Shown here: positions 34,053 to 43,525 of the stretch, in pieces
Position numbering within the stretch: the first letter of the stretch is position 1
How the letters are laid out: every line of letters starts with the position of its first letter
Source: Bacillota bacterium
GTDB taxonomy: Bacteria; Bacillota; Clostridia; Lachnospirales; Lachnospiraceae
Assembly: GCA_023442465.1 (NCBI GenBank)
Contig: JAEZZQ010000016.1
Location: forward strand, 1-64,000
Length of the DNA stretch: 64,000 nt
Direction: 5' to 3'
Made by a program: the position numbers and the translations under genes
Notes under the pieces: model-generated
Databases searched by the model: none
The model's input: the letters and a program-made list of their open reading frames with translations, nothing else
Told to the model about the DNA's origin: nothing

Positions 34053-35516
34053 TTATTCCAAAGGTATCAGTATAATTTTCCCAGCGTCATCATAGGTAAT
34101 ACGGAAAACGCTTCCATCCTGAATATTCACTCCGTAGATTCTGTCAGTTTTCGTCTGCATTCCCGGAGCATCTTCGTAATATTCACAAATCACATAATAG
34201 TCTCCGCCGTCAATTCTCGATACCGCACTGAACTTGTATGCGTTATGTCCGCTCATTCCGCGCAGGCTTCCCTGCTCATCCAAAAGCACGTCCGCACGCA
34301 TCAGCGCATGCACCACATTCATAATCGCAATATCGGTGGATATTTCCGTATTCAGCGTCAGCTTATACGTACGCATGATGACATCGCTTGCCACTCCCTC
34401 CGGACTTAGCGCAATAAACTTATACACTGATTTACCAAGGGGCATGGGAATTGCCGACGTGTACAGCAGGCTGTCCTCAGTAGGGTCCGTGCTGTCCGTA
34501 GTGTAATAAATGCGGCAGTCCTCGGCTGCGCTCACTTCAATCATATAAGGCTCGTAATAATCTCCGCTGTAAACCGAAACCTCCGGCGCCGCAGGCTGCA
34601 CCAAATCAATCCGGTAGGTATTATTCACCACATCACTCTTAATTCCGTAATCGTTGACAAAATAAGCCTTTACCGTATAATCTCCGGTCTCCAGAAAAAT
34701 CGGGGCCGTATATACGTCGCTATCTGCATCCGGCTCGCTGCCGTCTAAGGTATAATAAATCTTCCCCGAGGTGTTCGCACTTAACTTAAGCGGAATGACC
34801 TCTTCATAATTTCCCTCTACATAGCTGAATTCCGGCGGTTTCGCAATATATCGCTGAAATGTGTTGACGATATTTTCATCGGGACAGGAAAGCAGCAATT
34901 CGTTAATTGCCTGATAATTCTCCTGCGTTTTGTAAATGGATATGATCTTGTCATAAGCGTCTTCCAAGTCCACTTCCTTGTATACATCCGCTGCTTCTAT
35001 GATCTGCTGCAGCGTATATACCGCAAAATCATATTTTTCTTGAATATAGTAGTAATCTGCCATCAAAAACATGACATCCGCATTATCCGCCTCCAAATCG
35101 TGTACCTTCTCCAGATATCCGATTGCCTGCGTATATTTTCCCTGCGCCGCATACTCCTTCGCCTTTGCCAACTGATAAGGAACCGAATAATTACAATACA
35201 AGGAATATCCTGTCGCGCACAATATCAGAGCGATAATGACTGCGGTCAGTAAAACACCTATCTTTCGTCCGCGTCCCGGCTTATTTTGCGGTTCGCCTAA
35301 CAACGCTTTCTTTTCGATTTCCGTTATCTTACCCTCATCCATTGGTATATCGGGCATCTCTTCTTTTGCCAGTTCGACAAAAAGCGTGGATAAAGTCTCA
35401 TTCATTTCTTGCTCGATCTCAGGTTCAAAATCCGGGACAATCCTGATTTCTTCTCCGCAATTATCGCAATACAAATAACCCTCTGCCAGCTCATATCCGC
35501 ATTTTGGACATTTCAT
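34053..35516 (-). CDS. Zinc-ribbon, TPR and chitobiase-C-domain membrane protein, function unknown
   Basis: A 487-aa protein built of recognisable parts. A zinc ribbon (CPKC at residues 3-6, CDNC at 17-20) is followed by an acidic segment, a membrane span at about 89-108, TPR-like helices (about 110-225; AKEYAAQGKYTQAIGYLEKV), and two chitobiase/beta-hexosaminidase C-terminal-type beta domains (IYYTLDGSEPDADSDVYTAP and IYYTTDSTDPTEDSLLYTSA). The last domain is unassigned. The ribbon would be cytoplasmic and the repeats outside the cell. ATG at 35516 with AAAGG nine bases upstream. It follows folD by 14 bp. No enzymatic core is visible. Confidence 0.8.
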   Translation of the reverse strand: MKCPKCGYELAEGYLYCDNCGEEIRIVPDFEPEIEQEMNETLSTLFVELAKEEMPDIPMDEGKITEIEKKALLGEPQNKPGRGRKIGVLLTAVIIALILCATGYSLYCNYSVPYQLAKAKEYAAQGKYTQAIGYLEKVHDLEADNADVMFLMADYYYIQEKYDFAVYTLQQIIEAADVYKEVDLEDAYDKIISIYKTQENYQAINELLLSCPDENIVNTFQRYIAKPPEFSYVEGNYEEVIPLKLSANTSGKIYYTLDGSEPDADSDVYTAPIFLETGDYTVKAYFVNDYGIKSDVVNNTYRIDLVQPAAPEVSVYSGDYYEPYMIEVSAAEDCRIYYTTDSTDPTEDSLLYTSAIPMPLGKSVYKFIALSPEGVASDVIMRTYKLTLNTEISTDIAIMNVVHALMRADVLLDEQGSLRGMSGHNAYKFSAVSRIDGGDYYVICEYYEDAPGMQTKTDRIYGVNIQDGSVFRITYDDAGKIILIPLE

Positions 35517-35530
35517 AAGCAAATACCTTT

Positions 35531-36385
35531 CTACCTCGCCTCTAGTCCCACAGACTCCACGCAGTTATTCATCAGCATTGCGATCGTCATAGGTCCCACT
35601 CCTCCCGGAACGGGCGTAACCCAGCTGCAAACTGCCGCAACATCTTCATAGTCCACATCCCCGCACAGTTTATTGTTTTCATCGCGGTGGATGCCTACGT
35701 CAATGACTACGGCTCCTTCTTTTACATATTCCTTCGTTATCATCTTCGGCTTTCCAATCGCCACGATTAAGATATCGGCGCGTTTAGCCACCTCTTTTAA
35801 ATCTTTTGTCCTGGAATGAGCTACCGTTACCGTAGCATTTTCTCGAAGCATCAAAAGCGCCATGGGCTTTCCCACAATATTGCTTCTTCCGATTACCACG
35901 CATTCCTTTCCTGCGATTTCGATTCCCGAACGTTTGAGAAGCTGAATGATTCCTGCCGGCGTACAGGACACAAAGCCGGGCTGCCCGATACACAAAGCAC
36001 CCACGCTCTGAGGATGAAAGCCATCCACATCCTTTTCAGGGCTGATGGCAGCAATCACCTTATCCTCATCGATATGCTTCGGCAATGGGAGCTGTACGAG
36101 AATACCGTTTACATCCGCTTTTTTGTTCAGCTCTTCTATAAGGGAAAGAAGTTCCTTTTCCGGGGTCTCCTCCGGCAGTTCGTAAGCCAGAGATTTGATC
36201 CCTATGTATTCACAGGCTTTTTTCTTATTTCCTACATAGACACTGGAGGCAGGGTCATCTCCCACCTGAATTACTGCCAAAGTTACCTGTGTTCCTTCCG
36301 CCTTCATCGCCGCTACTTTTGTTTTTAATTCATCCTTTATCTGTGCCGAAATTGCTTTTCCATCGATTATCTGTGTCATATACAT
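35531..36385 (-). CDS. folD: Methylene-THF dehydrogenase/methenyl-THF cyclohydrolase
   Basis: Bifunctional one-carbon enzyme linking 10-formyl-THF and 5,10-methylene-THF with NADP(H). The 284-aa protein has the catalytic block SVYVGNKKKACEYIG (Tyr and Lys), GILVQLPLPKHID, the NADP fold VVIGRSNIVGKPMALLM and the terminal TPVPGGVGPMTIAMLM. ATG at 36385 is five bases after AAAGG; ATG at 36379 is an alternative. It lies 37 bp after fhs, giving a folate pair. Confidence 0.96.
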   Translation of the reverse strand: MYMTQIIDGKAISAQIKDELKTKVAAMKAEGTQVTLAVIQVGDDPASSVYVGNKKKACEYIGIKSLAYELPEETPEKELLSLIEELNKKADVNGILVQLPLPKHIDEDKVIAAISPEKDVDGFHPQSVGALCIGQPGFVSCTPAGIIQLLKRSGIEIAGKECVVIGRSNIVGKPMALLMLRENATVTVAHSRTKDLKEVAKRADILIVAIGKPKMITKEYVKEGAVVIDVGIHRDENNKLCGDVDYEDVAAVCSWVTPVPGGVGPMTIAMLMNNCVESVGLEAR

Positions 36386-36422
36386 CTTTGCCTTTCTTTT
36401 TTCCCAAATTCCAAACGCTTAT

Positions 36423-38093
36423 TTAAAACAATCCTGTAATCATTCCATCCTCTGTTACATCAATGCGACAAGCTGCAGGAGACGCCGGGAGTCCCGGCAT
36501 AGTCATTACCGCTCCGGTAAGAACTACCACGAAACCGGCTCCTGCCGATACATAAGCCTCACGCACGTTCAGAGTGAAACCTTCCGGCCTGCCAAGAAGA
36601 ACCGGGTCGTCCGATAAGGAATACTGGGTCTTCGCCATACATACCGGAAGCGTTCCGAAACCCAGCTGTTCCAGCTTTTCCAACTGTTTTAGCGCTGCCG
36701 GCGAATAGCTTATGTCCTTCGCACCGTAAATTTCTTTTGCTACAGCTTCGATTTTTCCTGCAAGGGACAATTCGTTCTCATACAGCACCTTAAAATGACT
36801 TTCCTTTGTACGAAGTGTTTCTATTACCTTTTTTGCAAGAGCGATGCCTCCTTCTCCGCCCTTTTCCCATACTTCGGAAATGGCGAATTCGCAGTTCCTC
36901 TCTTCGCAAAACCTCTTCACATAAGAAATCTCCGCCTGAGTATCCGTAATAAAGGAATTCAATGTCACCACTACGGGCACTCCGTATTTTTGCAAATTCT
37001 CAATATGCTTTTCCAAATTGACGATGCCTTTTTCCAAGGCAGGCAGATTCTCTCCGCTCAAATTCACCTTGGCGACTCCGCCGTTGTATTTCAATGCACG
37101 GACCGTCGCAACAAGCACGACCGCATCCGGCTTTAATCCCGCCATCCGGCACTTTATATCGAAAAACTTCTCAGCCCCTAAATCCGCACCGAAGCCCGCT
37201 TCCGTAATGACATAATCCGCCATCTTAAGAGCTGCTTTCGTTGCCTTTACCGAATTACAGCCGTGGGCGATATTAGCAAAGGGACCTCCATGAATCAGCG
37301 CAGGTGTATGCTCTAACGTCTGAATGAGATTAGGCTTTAAGGCATCCTTAAGCAAGGCTGCCATCGCTCCCGTGGCCTGCAAAGCCTCCGCCGTTACCGG
37401 CTCTCCCGAAAAGTTATAGGCAACCACCATTCTCCCAAGTCTTGCCTTCAAATCTTCCATATCGGACGCAAGGCAGAGTACCGCCATGATTTCTGAAGCC
37501 ACCGTAATAACGAAATGATCCTCTCTCACCGTTCCATCCGCTTTGTTTCCAAGCCCCACTACTATATTCCTAAGCACTCTGTCGTTCATGTCCAGACATC
37601 TTTTCCAGACCACTTGTCTTGTGTCGATGCCAAGCTCATTCCCCTGCTGAATATGATTATCCAGCATCGCTGCTAAAAGGTTGTTCGCAGAAGTTATGGC
37701 ATGAAAATCTCCCGTAAAATGCAGGTTCAGATCCTCCATAGGAACGACCTGTGCATAACCGCCTCCTGCGGCGCCCCCCTTTACTCCGAAACAGGGACCC
37801 AAAGACGGCTCCCTGAGAGCGATGATTGCCTTTTCACCCAGCTTTCCAAAGGCCTGACCTAATCCTACGCTGGTAGTCGTCTTCCCCTCGCCTGCAGGCG
37901 TTGGATTGATTGCCGTCACCAATATGAGCTTTCCGTCCGGATTCTCCTTTATCTTTTCCAAGTATTCGTCGGAAATCTTCGCTTTATATTTTCCGTATAG
38001 CTCCAATTCCTCCGCATCGATATGCAATCCTGCCGCCACCTCGGCGATAGGTTTCATAACGGCCTCCTGCGCTATTTGAATATCAGTTTTCAT
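36423..38093 (-). CDS. fhs: Formate-tetrahydrofolate ligase
   Basis: ATP-dependent formation of 10-formyl-THF from formate. At 556 aa it has the family length. The P-loop is NPTPAGEGKTTTSVGLGQA; EPSLGPCFGVKGGAAGGGYAQ and FTGDFHAITSANNLLAA are invariant blocks. In clostridia it serves purine and serine metabolism or the methyl branch of acetogenesis; no other Wood-Ljungdahl gene lies in the window apart from folD. It begins 34 bp after ftsK ends. Confidence 0.97.
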   Translation of the reverse strand: MKTDIQIAQEAVMKPIAEVAAGLHIDAEELELYGKYKAKISDEYLEKIKENPDGKLILVTAINPTPAGEGKTTTSVGLGQAFGKLGEKAIIALREPSLGPCFGVKGGAAGGGYAQVVPMEDLNLHFTGDFHAITSANNLLAAMLDNHIQQGNELGIDTRQVVWKRCLDMNDRVLRNIVVGLGNKADGTVREDHFVITVASEIMAVLCLASDMEDLKARLGRMVVAYNFSGEPVTAEALQATGAMAALLKDALKPNLIQTLEHTPALIHGGPFANIAHGCNSVKATKAALKMADYVITEAGFGADLGAEKFFDIKCRMAGLKPDAVVLVATVRALKYNGGVAKVNLSGENLPALEKGIVNLEKHIENLQKYGVPVVVTLNSFITDTQAEISYVKRFCEERNCEFAISEVWEKGGEGGIALAKKVIETLRTKESHFKVLYENELSLAGKIEAVAKEIYGAKDISYSPAALKQLEKLEQLGFGTLPVCMAKTQYSLSDDPVLLGRPEGFTLNVREAYVSAGAGFVVVLTGAVMTMPGLPASPAACRIDVTEDGMITGLF

Positions 38094-38127
38094 CCCGATG
38101 ACCTATCCTTTCTTTACGAGCCCTGCC

Positions 38128-40752
38128 CTATATTTCTTCCTCGATGAGCTGCTCGAACTCTTCCATGCTCATTAATACTTTCCTCGGCTTGGTGCCTTCT
38201 TCTTCACCTACCACACCTGCATCACATAACTGGTCCATAATGCGTGCTGCCCGGTTAAATCCTACTTTAAAAACTCTTTGCAGCATTCCGATAGAGGCCT
38301 TATCCTTGTCTATAATGAATCTTCCTGCCTCCACAAAATACTGATCTCTGCTGCTGCCTGCGCCGTCTTCTCCCGAACCGGCAGAACCTTGACTTGACGA
38401 ACCCATATTCTGTATCTTCTCTTCCACATCTTCGCTGTAAATATTGCCGATTGCCTGATTCTTCAAGTAATCCACCACATCCGACACCTCCTTGTCCGAA
38501 ACAAAGGCGCCTTGTATTCTCGCCGGCTTGGGATAACCCTGAGGATAAAAGAGCATATCGCCCTTTCCTAACAGCTTCTCCGCACCGTTCATATCCAAAA
38601 TAGTACGGGAATCCACGCCGCTGGATACCGCAAAGGCCACGCGGCTTGGCATATTCGCTTTGATAAGGCCTGTGATAACATCTACAGAGGGCCGCTGCGT
38701 CGCTATGATCAAATGGATACCAGCAGCTCTGGCAAGCTGCGCCAATCGACAGATAGATTCCTCCACTTCGCCGGGAGCTACCATCATAAGGTCCGCGAGC
38801 TCATCTACAATAATCACGATCTGAGGCATGGAAGCCGGAACGTCCGCCTCTCCTCTTGCCCGTCTTTCCTCTACAGCTTTATTAAATCCCTTTAGGTCAC
38901 GTACATTGTAATCTGCAAATTGCTTATATCTTTCGGTCATTTCCGCAACACCCCAATGAAGTGCCGCCGCTGCTTTCTTAGGATCGGTCACCACCGGAAT
39001 GAGCAGATGGGGAATCCCGTTATACACGCTAAGCTCCACGACCTTGGGATCCACCATGATGAGCTTGACTTCATCGGGGTGGGCTTTATATAAAATGCTC
39101 ATGATAAGCGTATTGATGCAGACCGATTTACCGGAACCGGTAGCTCCTGCAATAAGCATATGGGGCATCCTCGCGATGTCCGCAACCACCGTCTTGCCGC
39201 CGATATCCTTACCTACCGCAAATGCCAGCTTGGAAGGGAATTCCTTGAATTCCTTCGATTCCAGCAAATCCCTAAGTGCTACTGCCGAGTTCTCTTTGTT
39301 GGGCACTTCTATTCCCACTGCAGCTTTTCCGGGAATCGGTGCCTCAATTCGAATATCCGTAGCTGCCAGATTCAGCTTGATATCGTCCGAAAGTCCTACG
39401 ATTCTGCTTACTTTGACGCCCTGCTCCGGCTGCATCTCATATCTGGTTACCGCCGGTCCCTGACTGATGTCGGTAATCGTAACCTTTACGCCGAAAGTAG
39501 CCAAAGTCTGCTGCAAGTGCATCGCCGTCTCCTTCAATTGAGCAGCAGAATCCGCAGTTCCTTTGGCCGCACCTTTTTGCAGAAGCTTAAGCGGCGGAAA
39601 AACATACTTTTTCGTACCGCCCTTTTCCTGAGCTTTTATAATGTTCTCCATGTTCTGAGATATATCGTCTTTTTTCACTGAGCCTGCGGCCCGAAGCGGG
39701 TCTATTACATCAGACGAAGCCCTTACCGGCTCCTGATGTATTTCTTCCTCATCCTCTTCTTCCCCGAACATATCCATTTGCTGTGCCGAGGTAATATGTA
39801 TTTTGTCGAAATCGATGGCGTGAATGTTTTCTCCTGAATTTTTTACGGTCACATCCACCTCTTTTATATCGTTAGTGTCGAAATCCGTCCATGTAATTTC
39901 ATGAATATCGTCGCTGGGCGCGCTTTCCTTTTCCTCTTCCTTGGTCGTAAGCGCTGTATCCAGCATAACACCGGTAACCTTTTTATCCATACGCAGAATC
40001 TTCTCGTCCTCGCTCTCCTGCGCACGAAGCCTGCGTTCCTCTTCCTTCGTCCTGCGCAGCTGCTCCTGTTTGGCCCGTTTCTCCTGAACCCTCTCTTTTC
40101 TTACGTAAGCATCTTCCTTTGTCTTCTCATAGACTCTCTGTCCGCTGCTTCGCACACTGCCCACCAGCGATTTCTCCGTGAGTATTACCAGACAGATCAC
40201 TGCCAGCACGATAATCATAAGCACGGTACCCACCATAGACAAAAAATGATAGCTAAGGAAGGTAAGCGTTCCCGCTATTACTCCTCCGCCATTCTTGCTT
40301 TCACTGCATCTTTCATATATTTCCTTTACGTTATAAAGCGAATCCTGTGTCCATGCTCCTGCGAATAAATCGCAGGACATACCGATTAAGAGAAAAAGAA
40401 GTACTGCCGCCACTAATTTCCTCGTTGCAATCCTATTTCCCCGATTGGAAATGCCGAAGGCAACAGTAAGGAACAATACCACCGGCGCTATGTAAGCTGT
40501 CAACCCGAAGAGGCCGAACAGCATACTGCTGATCGAGTCTCCGAATACACCCACAATACCGAAATTACACAAGAACAAAAAGACTGCCAGCGCAAACACA
40601 CCTATCAGTATTACTTCATTTTTGATTGCGCTGTCCATAGGTTCACTTTGTCTGGAGGATTTTGAATTCGTCGCCTTTCGTTTTCCCGAAGACGTATTGC
40701 GGGAATAACTTTTCTTAGCCGTTCCCTTTCTATTTCCCTGTCCGGATGCCAT
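38128..40752 (-). CDS. DNA translocase FtsK/SpoIIIE
   Basis: An 874-aa septal motor that pumps chromosomal DNA during division or into the forespore. It has four N-terminal spans (about residues 45-195), a charged coiled-coil linker (about 205-400), a RecA-like motor with Walker A GATGSGKS at 536-543 and Walker B IVIIVDELADLM, and a C-terminal gamma winged helix (about 800-865; IGMLQRVFKVGFNRAARIM) that reads orienting sequences. GGGGG precedes the ATG. The neighbour tepA matches the Bacillus spoIIIE surroundings, favouring the SpoIIIE type. Confidence 0.94.
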   Translation of the reverse strand: MASGQGNRKGTAKKSYSRNTSSGKRKATNSKSSRQSEPMDSAIKNEVILIGVFALAVFLFLCNFGIVGVFGDSISSMLFGLFGLTAYIAPVVLFLTVAFGISNRGNRIATRKLVAAVLLFLLIGMSCDLFAGAWTQDSLYNVKEIYERCSESKNGGGVIAGTLTFLSYHFLSMVGTVLMIIVLAVICLVILTEKSLVGSVRSSGQRVYEKTKEDAYVRKERVQEKRAKQEQLRRTKEEERRLRAQESEDEKILRMDKKVTGVMLDTALTTKEEEKESAPSDDIHEITWTDFDTNDIKEVDVTVKNSGENIHAIDFDKIHITSAQQMDMFGEEEDEEEIHQEPVRASSDVIDPLRAAGSVKKDDISQNMENIIKAQEKGGTKKYVFPPLKLLQKGAAKGTADSAAQLKETAMHLQQTLATFGVKVTITDISQGPAVTRYEMQPEQGVKVSRIVGLSDDIKLNLAATDIRIEAPIPGKAAVGIEVPNKENSAVALRDLLESKEFKEFPSKLAFAVGKDIGGKTVVADIARMPHMLIAGATGSGKSVCINTLIMSILYKAHPDEVKLIMVDPKVVELSVYNGIPHLLIPVVTDPKKAAAALHWGVAEMTERYKQFADYNVRDLKGFNKAVEERRARGEADVPASMPQIVIIVDELADLMMVAPGEVEESICRLAQLARAAGIHLIIATQRPSVDVITGLIKANMPSRVAFAVSSGVDSRTILDMNGAEKLLGKGDMLFYPQGYPKPARIQGAFVSDKEVSDVVDYLKNQAIGNIYSEDVEEKIQNMGSSSQGSAGSGEDGAGSSRDQYFVEAGRFIIDKDKASIGMLQRVFKVGFNRAARIMDQLCDAGVVGEEEGTKPRKVLMSMEEFEQLIEEEI

Positions 40753-40825
40753 ACTATATGCCCCCTAAGTCTGCGTAATTTACTGAACTTATATAGTATA
40801 GCATCTAAAATGAAAGTTGTCATCC

Positions 40826-41593
40826 TTATACATTTCTTTTTTTATTCTCGGCCTTACCGGTGTTTTTACTTTTTTCTTTATCTATAATGCTGTGTAAATG
40901 CTCCATGGCTTCCTTTACTCCGCCTACCTCGTTAATGATTCCTTCATTCACTGCCTCCTGCCCGACAAGAATCGTTCCCACATCCTTTGTCAGCACTCCG
41001 GTCTCCATCATCAGCTCTTCGAACCTGGATTTGCTTATTTTACAATGGCTGCATACAAATCCGGTTATACGGTTTTGGATTTGTTTGAAATAATCGAAGG
41101 TCTGGGGCACACCGATGACCATTCCATTCATTCTTACCGGATGAATGACCATCGTTCCCGTGGGCACAATATAGGAATAATTGGTGCTCACCGAAATCGG
41201 TACGCCGATGGAATGACTTCCTCCCAGAACGAGAGATACGCTTGGCTTGCTCAAAGAGGCTATCATCTCCGCTATGGCAAGCCCCGCTTCCACGTCTCCT
41301 CCCATCGTATTGAGCAAAACTAATACTCCATCGATTTCATTGCTGTCCTCAATCGCTGCCAGTTCTGGTAAAATATGCTCATACTTTGTCGTCTTGGAGC
41401 TGCCGTTCAGATTATCATGCCCTTCTATTTCTCCAATAATGGTAATCAGATGAATCTTATGCTTCTTATCGTTTTTATCCAGCGTAATCTGTCCGGTTCT
41501 TTCGATTCGTTCATCGCGGTGCTTTTCGCCCTCCGCTTTTTTGTCCACATCCTTTTCTTCCTTTTCGATATCCTTTGACTTTTGATTTCCCAT
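40826..41593 (-). CDS. tepA: ClpP-class serine protease TepA (translocation-enhancing)
   Basis: A 255-aa cytoplasmic protein with a charged N-terminal extension (residues 1-45) and a ClpP/crotonase fold. The nucleophile elbow is GGSHSIG (probable Ser128) and the His lies in GTMVIHPVR (His151); MGGDVEAGLAIAEMI is the oxyanion strand. Bacillus TepA (YmfB) lies next to spoIIIE and degrades proteins in spores. GGAGG lies upstream of the ATG. It lacks a Clp ATPase partner in the window. Confidence 0.85.
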   Translation of the reverse strand: MGNQKSKDIEKEEKDVDKKAEGEKHRDERIERTGQITLDKNDKKHKIHLITIIGEIEGHDNLNGSSKTTKYEHILPELAAIEDSNEIDGVLVLLNTMGGDVEAGLAIAEMIASLSKPSVSLVLGGSHSIGVPISVSTNYSYIVPTGTMVIHPVRMNGMVIGVPQTFDYFKQIQNRITGFVCSHCKISKSRFEELMMETGVLTKDVGTILVGQEAVNEGIINEVGGVKEAMEHLHSIIDKEKSKNTGKAENKKRNV

Positions 41594-41655
41594 AGTTGCC
41601 TCCAGTTTTACAATTTCTGTCCTTAGTTTGCATGGAATTCATTTTTTTATACATA

Positions 41656-41733
41656 GAACAAAAGTGTTCTTCACACACTCTTGCGGCCAGGCTCTTCGAT
41701 AGCACAACTTTTATTCCGCGCGCTTAGCTGAGT
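41656..41733 (+). repeat. Family A palindromic repeat, copy A3
   Basis: GAACAAAAGT (41656-41665) pairs with ACTTTTATTC (41707-41716), followed by CGCGCGC and TTAGCTGAGTATG. The second hairpin of A1/A4 is not evident. It lies between tepA and the GT-C-like gene. Confidence 0.7.
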
Positions 41734-41744
41734 ATGATATAAAT

Positions 41745-41790
41745 AAGACCGCTTTCGCTCCGGCATCTGCCAAAGCCGCAAAGCGGTCTT
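41745..41790 (-). terminator. Hairpin after the GT-C-like gene, possible terminator
   Basis: Perfect 11-bp stem AAGACCGCTTT/AAAGCGGTCTT with a 24-nt loop, 22 bp past the stop codon. The minus-strand tail (ATTTATAT) is only weakly T-rich. Confidence 0.5.
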
Positions 41791-41811
41791 AAAATCAGGA
41801 AAAGTTATGAA

Positions 41812-43467
41812 TCAAATATCAAAATCGTCGTTTTCTTTAGGAGAAATATCGTAATCCATCTGTTCGGACAATACCTCTACAGCGTAATCCATATCCTTCT
41901 TTACATGCTTTTTCGGAAGAGGAAGTGGGTTTTCTATGAATTTTATTTCTTTCTTAATTTCTTCTTTTCCTCCCGTTTCTTCGCTCACTGCTTCCTTATC
42001 TATATCTATACCTTCTTTTCTCACCGGTTCGCTGTCTATCGCCAGTTTTCCGAGTTCTTCTGCCTGTATCACTTCTAAAGGTATATCATGTTTCGGTAAA
42101 TCTTCCACTCGCACAATTTCTGCTTGTGTATCGCTTTCCGGCGCATTGTACACTTGTATCTCTTCGACTTCTATTTCATTAATCCGCATCTTTCCTGCCG
42201 CCGGAGAAACAGCCGCTTTCTCTTCCGTCTCTGTCCCCATAGAGCAAAGTCCCAGTCCCGCCAGCGTCCCCCATATAACGACCGCAAAAATTCCGTAATC
42301 CATCTGCCCGATTCCCGAAAAACTTATAGCGGTAAGTGCAGCAAGGAAAAGTACCCAGACATCCATTTTCTGATATTTCCGCATCAAGAATCCTACTGCA
42401 CCGAGAGCTGCGATAAAACATACGACCAGACTTACAACCGGCTGCACATCCGGTCCCGGAATGGAATAGTGGGGGAGGATGTTATTGCCATACTGCAAAG
42501 CCCATGCCACGGCTATCTCTTTGAGGCTCTGCCCCGAATATACTGCATCCAGCTCCATAAGTCCCGCTGCCGTAAGCAATGCTGCCGCAAGAATCACGAT
42601 AAACTGTGTTACAGCACTGATGTTTTTTCTTTCCTTCGAAGCCCTTCCTTTTACCGCCGTAAAGCAAATACCGGCAAAAAAGAAAAGAGTAATTCCTAAA
42701 ATATCCAAATAGGATATCATCCCTATGTAAATTCCCAGCAATAAGAAAGCGAAATAACTTCCCGCCCTTCTATAACCGCCCTTTACCAGTCCGCGCAAGT
42801 ATAACCCCGTCATCCAAAGCCCTGCCGCATATAAAAGCAGATATAACCCTTGAGGGGTAAGGCTGAACATATTCGTCACAAACACCGGAGAAACCGCCAT
42901 AAAGGCTGCCGCACAAAGAGCCGTTACCCTGCCCGATAACAAACGAATTCCAAAATAAAGAAAGAGCATCGAAAGCAACTGCAAAACGAACTGTAGTCCC
43001 ACTCCCGCTTCCGCCTTATTTCCCATAAAAGAAAATACCGCGGACAAAAGCGCCGTATATACATACGAGGCTCCGTGAGTGATATTGGGAATCCCTCCTC
43101 CGTCCGTCACCTGTGCCATTTCATAAAATAGATTCCGCTCCACCGCCCCACCGGCATGCAGCAGATAATAAATACGATATAAAACAGTCCCAGCAAATAT
43201 GCACATGGCAAGAAAGCATTCCCACATATTTGCAAAATGCTTATCCTTTGGTATTCTATCGGCCGCATACGCCACAATTTTTGAACCGGCAAGCCACAAT
43301 CCGGCAACACCGGCAAAAAACAGGCATACGCACGCCGCCGCAAAATAATTGCTCAGCTCCCACGTATAGATGCTTATGGTAATTATGCAGGTTGCGAGCA
43401 AAACACCTGTTATTGCCATATAAAGCAACCATAGCAGATAACTAAACCATGTTTTCTTCATCTTCAT
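41812..43467 (-). CDS. Polytopic membrane protein, GT-C glycosyltransferase-like, with acidic cytoplasmic tail
   Basis: A 551-aa protein with about 11-12 hydrophobic spans (residues 8-405). The layout resembles ArnT/PMT-type lipid-sugar transferases: an early external loop with a charged Glu (AVERNLFYEMAQ) and regular hydrophobic pairs. No catalytic Asp motif can be fixed by eye. The last 140 residues (about 410-551) are an acidic, Glu/Ile/Val-rich tail without structure I recognise, with repeated EVIQAEEL-like units. It follows metY by 58 bp. A GT assignment is inference. Confidence 0.6.
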   Translation of the reverse strand: MKMKKTWFSYLLWLLYMAITGVLLATCIITISIYTWELSNYFAAACVCLFFAGVAGLWLAGSKIVAYAADRIPKDKHFANMWECFLAMCIFAGTVLYRIYYLLHAGGAVERNLFYEMAQVTDGGGIPNITHGASYVYTALLSAVFSFMGNKAEAGVGLQFVLQLLSMLFLYFGIRLLSGRVTALCAAAFMAVSPVFVTNMFSLTPQGLYLLLYAAGLWMTGLYLRGLVKGGYRRAGSYFAFLLLGIYIGMISYLDILGITLFFFAGICFTAVKGRASKERKNISAVTQFIVILAAALLTAAGLMELDAVYSGQSLKEIAVAWALQYGNNILPHYSIPGPDVQPVVSLVVCFIAALGAVGFLMRKYQKMDVWVLFLAALTAISFSGIGQMDYGIFAVVIWGTLAGLGLCSMGTETEEKAAVSPAAGKMRINEIEVEEIQVYNAPESDTQAEIVRVEDLPKHDIPLEVIQAEELGKLAIDSEPVRKEGIDIDKEAVSEETGGKEEIKKEIKFIENPLPLPKKHVKKDMDYAVEVLSEQMDYDISPKENDDFDI

Positions 43468-43525
43468 GTTCTTTCGTTTCCTTACGGTTTATACCATCTT
43501 ATACTTTCCGTCAAAAAGGTATTCC

